Below, one piece after another: positions 61,401-64,000 of a DNA stretch of 64,000 nucleotides. Numbering within the stretch: position 1 is the first letter of the stretch; each line of letters begins with the position of its first letter. Under the pieces are notes generated by a model that ran no database searches, was not told the origin of the DNA, and saw only the letters and a program-made list of their open reading frames with translations. Origin of the DNA: Brienomyrus brachyistius (Eukaryota; Chordata; Actinopteri; Osteoglossiformes; Mormyridae); assembly GCF_023856365.1 (NCBI RefSeq), contig NC_064548.1, positions 22,492,461 through 22,556,460 on the forward strand, read 5' to 3'. Position numbers and translations under genes: made by a program.

Positions 61401-64000
61401 ATATAGCAACTGTTATAATTTGGACTTTTAAATTGTATCTATTATTCTGAATAAAAATGCGTGTCCTCTCTACACAATGATACTTTGATTTAAAATCTTG
61501 CTAAGCCTTAAAGTTGGGTGAAAGTCCTTAATTAAATATTTATTTGCCATTATTAGTCAGCGAGAATGCCCGCATTTGATGATTATCCAACTTGTATTTT
61601 ATCTACGCAAACTCGAGATGAGACAGGTTCTGCAGATTCACGGGGTCGTTATATCATGACAGGTTTGATGTAAATTTATGACGACAATGAAAGTGAAAGA
61701 AAGCATCATATAAGGCATGTATAATCATAATAGCATTGCAAAATGTGATTATTTTCGTATTACCGAGTCGCCGCCGAACTGCAGAAATCCTCTAATCCCT
61801 TTGAAATTGGACAGATGCATTTCCTCTGGACGGAAATTGGTGCTTTTCTCTGCCTTTCCTGACACTTATTAGTGTGGCTCGTAACAGACCATCAATGACC
61901 GCACGATTATTTCAGTACGATACCATGTTTCTGAAATGCTCGGGTAAATCTCGACTTAGATATGTCGATGTATAGGTATGAATAAATCTTTAATCCATTT
62001 TATGAACAGAAAGCAACGGTGTAAACTTGGCGATACCCTATAATATTTATTTAATTTGAGGCCCGTTTTGCAGTTTTAATCAAGTGTAAATACGGGGAAA
62101 ATCGCGCCTCGGCTTACATTTACGAAAATTAACATTTATAATGGGTTATCAGATGTGAATCTAGTCTACACTGAAAAAGGCACAGCAAAAAATGGCAGCA
62201 AACTATTTGCAAGTTTTTAATTATTATTATACCTCCCACGCAGGGCACATTCTGACAGGAATCGTTCTCTGTTTAATTTAACCATTTCAAACGCACGTTT
62301 GTTGAAAATTCCTGTGTAGTACAGAAACCAAAGGCTGACAAGTCTTTGAAACCTAAAGTTAAACTATTTAAATACATTTTAAAGTTTTGTTCATTTATGG
62401 ATCCGTTCTTTTTTCACACTATAGACTTAAATCCCAATAGGTCAAATACATTTAGGTACTATTCGTATGTATAACTTCCCTTTAAAGAAACTGGTTTTTC
62501 TGTCCCAAGAGTTTATGCACATACATCTGTATTTTTTAAGAGAATCTTTCCTTTTTGGTGGTTTCAGGTTCTATGTTTGACCAAAATCCCGAAAGAAAGT
62601 AAAGAATCTTCGTGCAAAGCGATAACATTGTGAACAAAGAACCTGAGACCAACTGGCCAAAGTGACATGGTACCCAGTGCCTGACTGGGCTAATGCTTAA
62701 AGTTTCAGATCTGAATCTTTCTTTAGACAACAGATTTAGATTCAATACAATCTTCTGAAAGACATTTTGAACGACATAAATAGATATGATTATAAATGCA
62801 TTCCCTGCTGAAACATCTGCAAATGCAATGACCTGTCACATCTGTGTTCCAGAAGTGAACCTGAATCTTTTGAGACAGTGCCTGCCTTGCAGAAATCTAC
62901 GCCCAGGACGCGTCACCCGATCATGTCCATAACATTCTCTATCATTGAACACAGCCTGGGAACATACCCCTTCCTTTCACTGACAGGCCATGCCCTTTAT
63001 CTTGCCCACAGTCACACATATTTACACTAAAGCATGATTTTTACAGCTTCGATTCTGCCTAAGTAGCTCGCTTAAGGCTACGAAAAAGGCTCCCCCTACC
63101 GGGACGCAAACTTTCGCTCACCGGGCCAGTTTCTTAACCTTTATACTCCCAGCTGCCCCCTAACAAGTGTTTAGATGTAGCCTCATTGTCAGATACAAAA
63201 CTAAACAGTATTCTGGCTGCTTATTAAAGGAGAGTAATTAACATTCACGGAGGCACTTAAAATGGCACCTTTTTTCCATGGCAAAAGGGCAGTAGGAGTG
63301 TTGCCTTTTAGAATGGCATAACATTTAAGACTCAATTAACTTGCAGGATGGTTATTGCGTTACCCAGAATCCCCTGTGTTGCTTTTGTATGCTCTGCTGT
63401 CAGCCTGTAGCTCATTGTAATGGTCCCGCTTATTCTTCGCTGTGTTACTTTACCGAACTGCAGTATTGCGAAGCGGGGGAAGGTGGGACGTCGTTCTTCA
63501 GAATGCAATAAAAACTCCCGAAGTGCATTATTCTCCGCCTGGAAATGCTGCGATGGGCCCAGGCTTCCAGAGCTCGCCTTTCATTAACGACTGTCATGTA
63601 GTCGCATCCTGTCTAATAAAAAGCAGTTTTAAATAAATTTGAGTCACACCTAGCGACTGGGGATGCGTTGTCAACCCAAATCCCGTTACGAATTTTAGTG
63701 CGTCTGTGTGTGTGGGGGGATAATTATTAAAATAACGGCGAGTAGGAAATAATTTCGGAATAGCCCAACACCGTTAAAAGAATGAAAAACACGTAACCAC
63801 AATTTTGCCATTAAGTAATAAGCGGCACATAGGAGATTGCTCACTTTAATATGTAATATTTACTTTCTTAATCACTCATATTCCACAGATATTAAACATT
63901 TGTCAGACTAAATAAATTTAGTACCTATACAATTATGCAAAGGTACAATTGTCATAATAGGGCAAGTCTCCCAAGAATATTATCCAATTTCCACAGTACA

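Larger units (their letters stand above)
53483..64000. other. Downstream intergenic sequence
   Basis: Apart from the repeats listed, a C-run at about 60475-60490 and a possible pair of minus-strand exon-like segments at about 60.2-60.8 kb (see findings), I see nothing I can assign. Confidence 0.5.

Overview
The window is vertebrate genomic DNA, most likely from a ray-finned fish. It is AT-rich with long introns and many microsatellites, has GT-AG spliced exons, and carries Tc1-like and hAT-like DNA transposons plus tRNA-derived SINEs of types common in teleosts. I recognise one protein-coding gene with confidence: an Ikaros-family zinc-finger transcription factor on the plus strand. Its C-terminus, inter-finger linkers and N-terminus fit Helios (ikzf2) better than Ikaros, Aiolos or Eos. 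The species cannot be fixed from the sequence alone.

Layout. 1-16.2 kb is gene-poor upstream sequence with a hAT-like element remnant that encodes a BED-type finger (6.48-7.16 kb), a decayed Tc1-like element with long inverted repeats (10.59-12.17 kb), a compact hAT-like MITE with a perfect 8-bp target duplication (15.6-15.9 kb), several SINEs and long (TA)n tracts. 16.2-17.7 kb is a moderately GC- and CpG-rich segment that may hold the ikzf2 promoter and a non-coding first exon. Coding exons lie at 21784-21832 (start codon at 21799), 28490-28594, 32499-32690, 34661-34828, 40706-40843, 41227-41358 and 43545-44308. Spliced together they give an open frame of 510 residues. Every coding intron is phase 1. 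The 3' UTR probably runs from 44309 to about 47.2-47.5 kb, where AATAAA signals cluster. From 47.5 to 64 kb I find no convincing gene, only repeats, including a 15-bp minisatellite of nearly 0.8 kb at 52.5-53.3 kb.

The most interesting observation is that the exon for the first N-terminal zinc finger (ZF1), expected between the exon ending in the G-G-I-R-L-P-N-G motif and the ZF2-ZF3 exon, cannot be found in the 1970-bp intron there. The flanking exons still join in frame, which would give a Helios made only as a ZF2-ZF3-ZF4 form. Other points of note are a glutamine (not histidine) at the position of ZF2 that controls cereblon-drug sensitivity in mammals, a NAGNAG tandem acceptor, a conserved SUMO-type motif, and poly-C polypyrimidine tracts before two exons.
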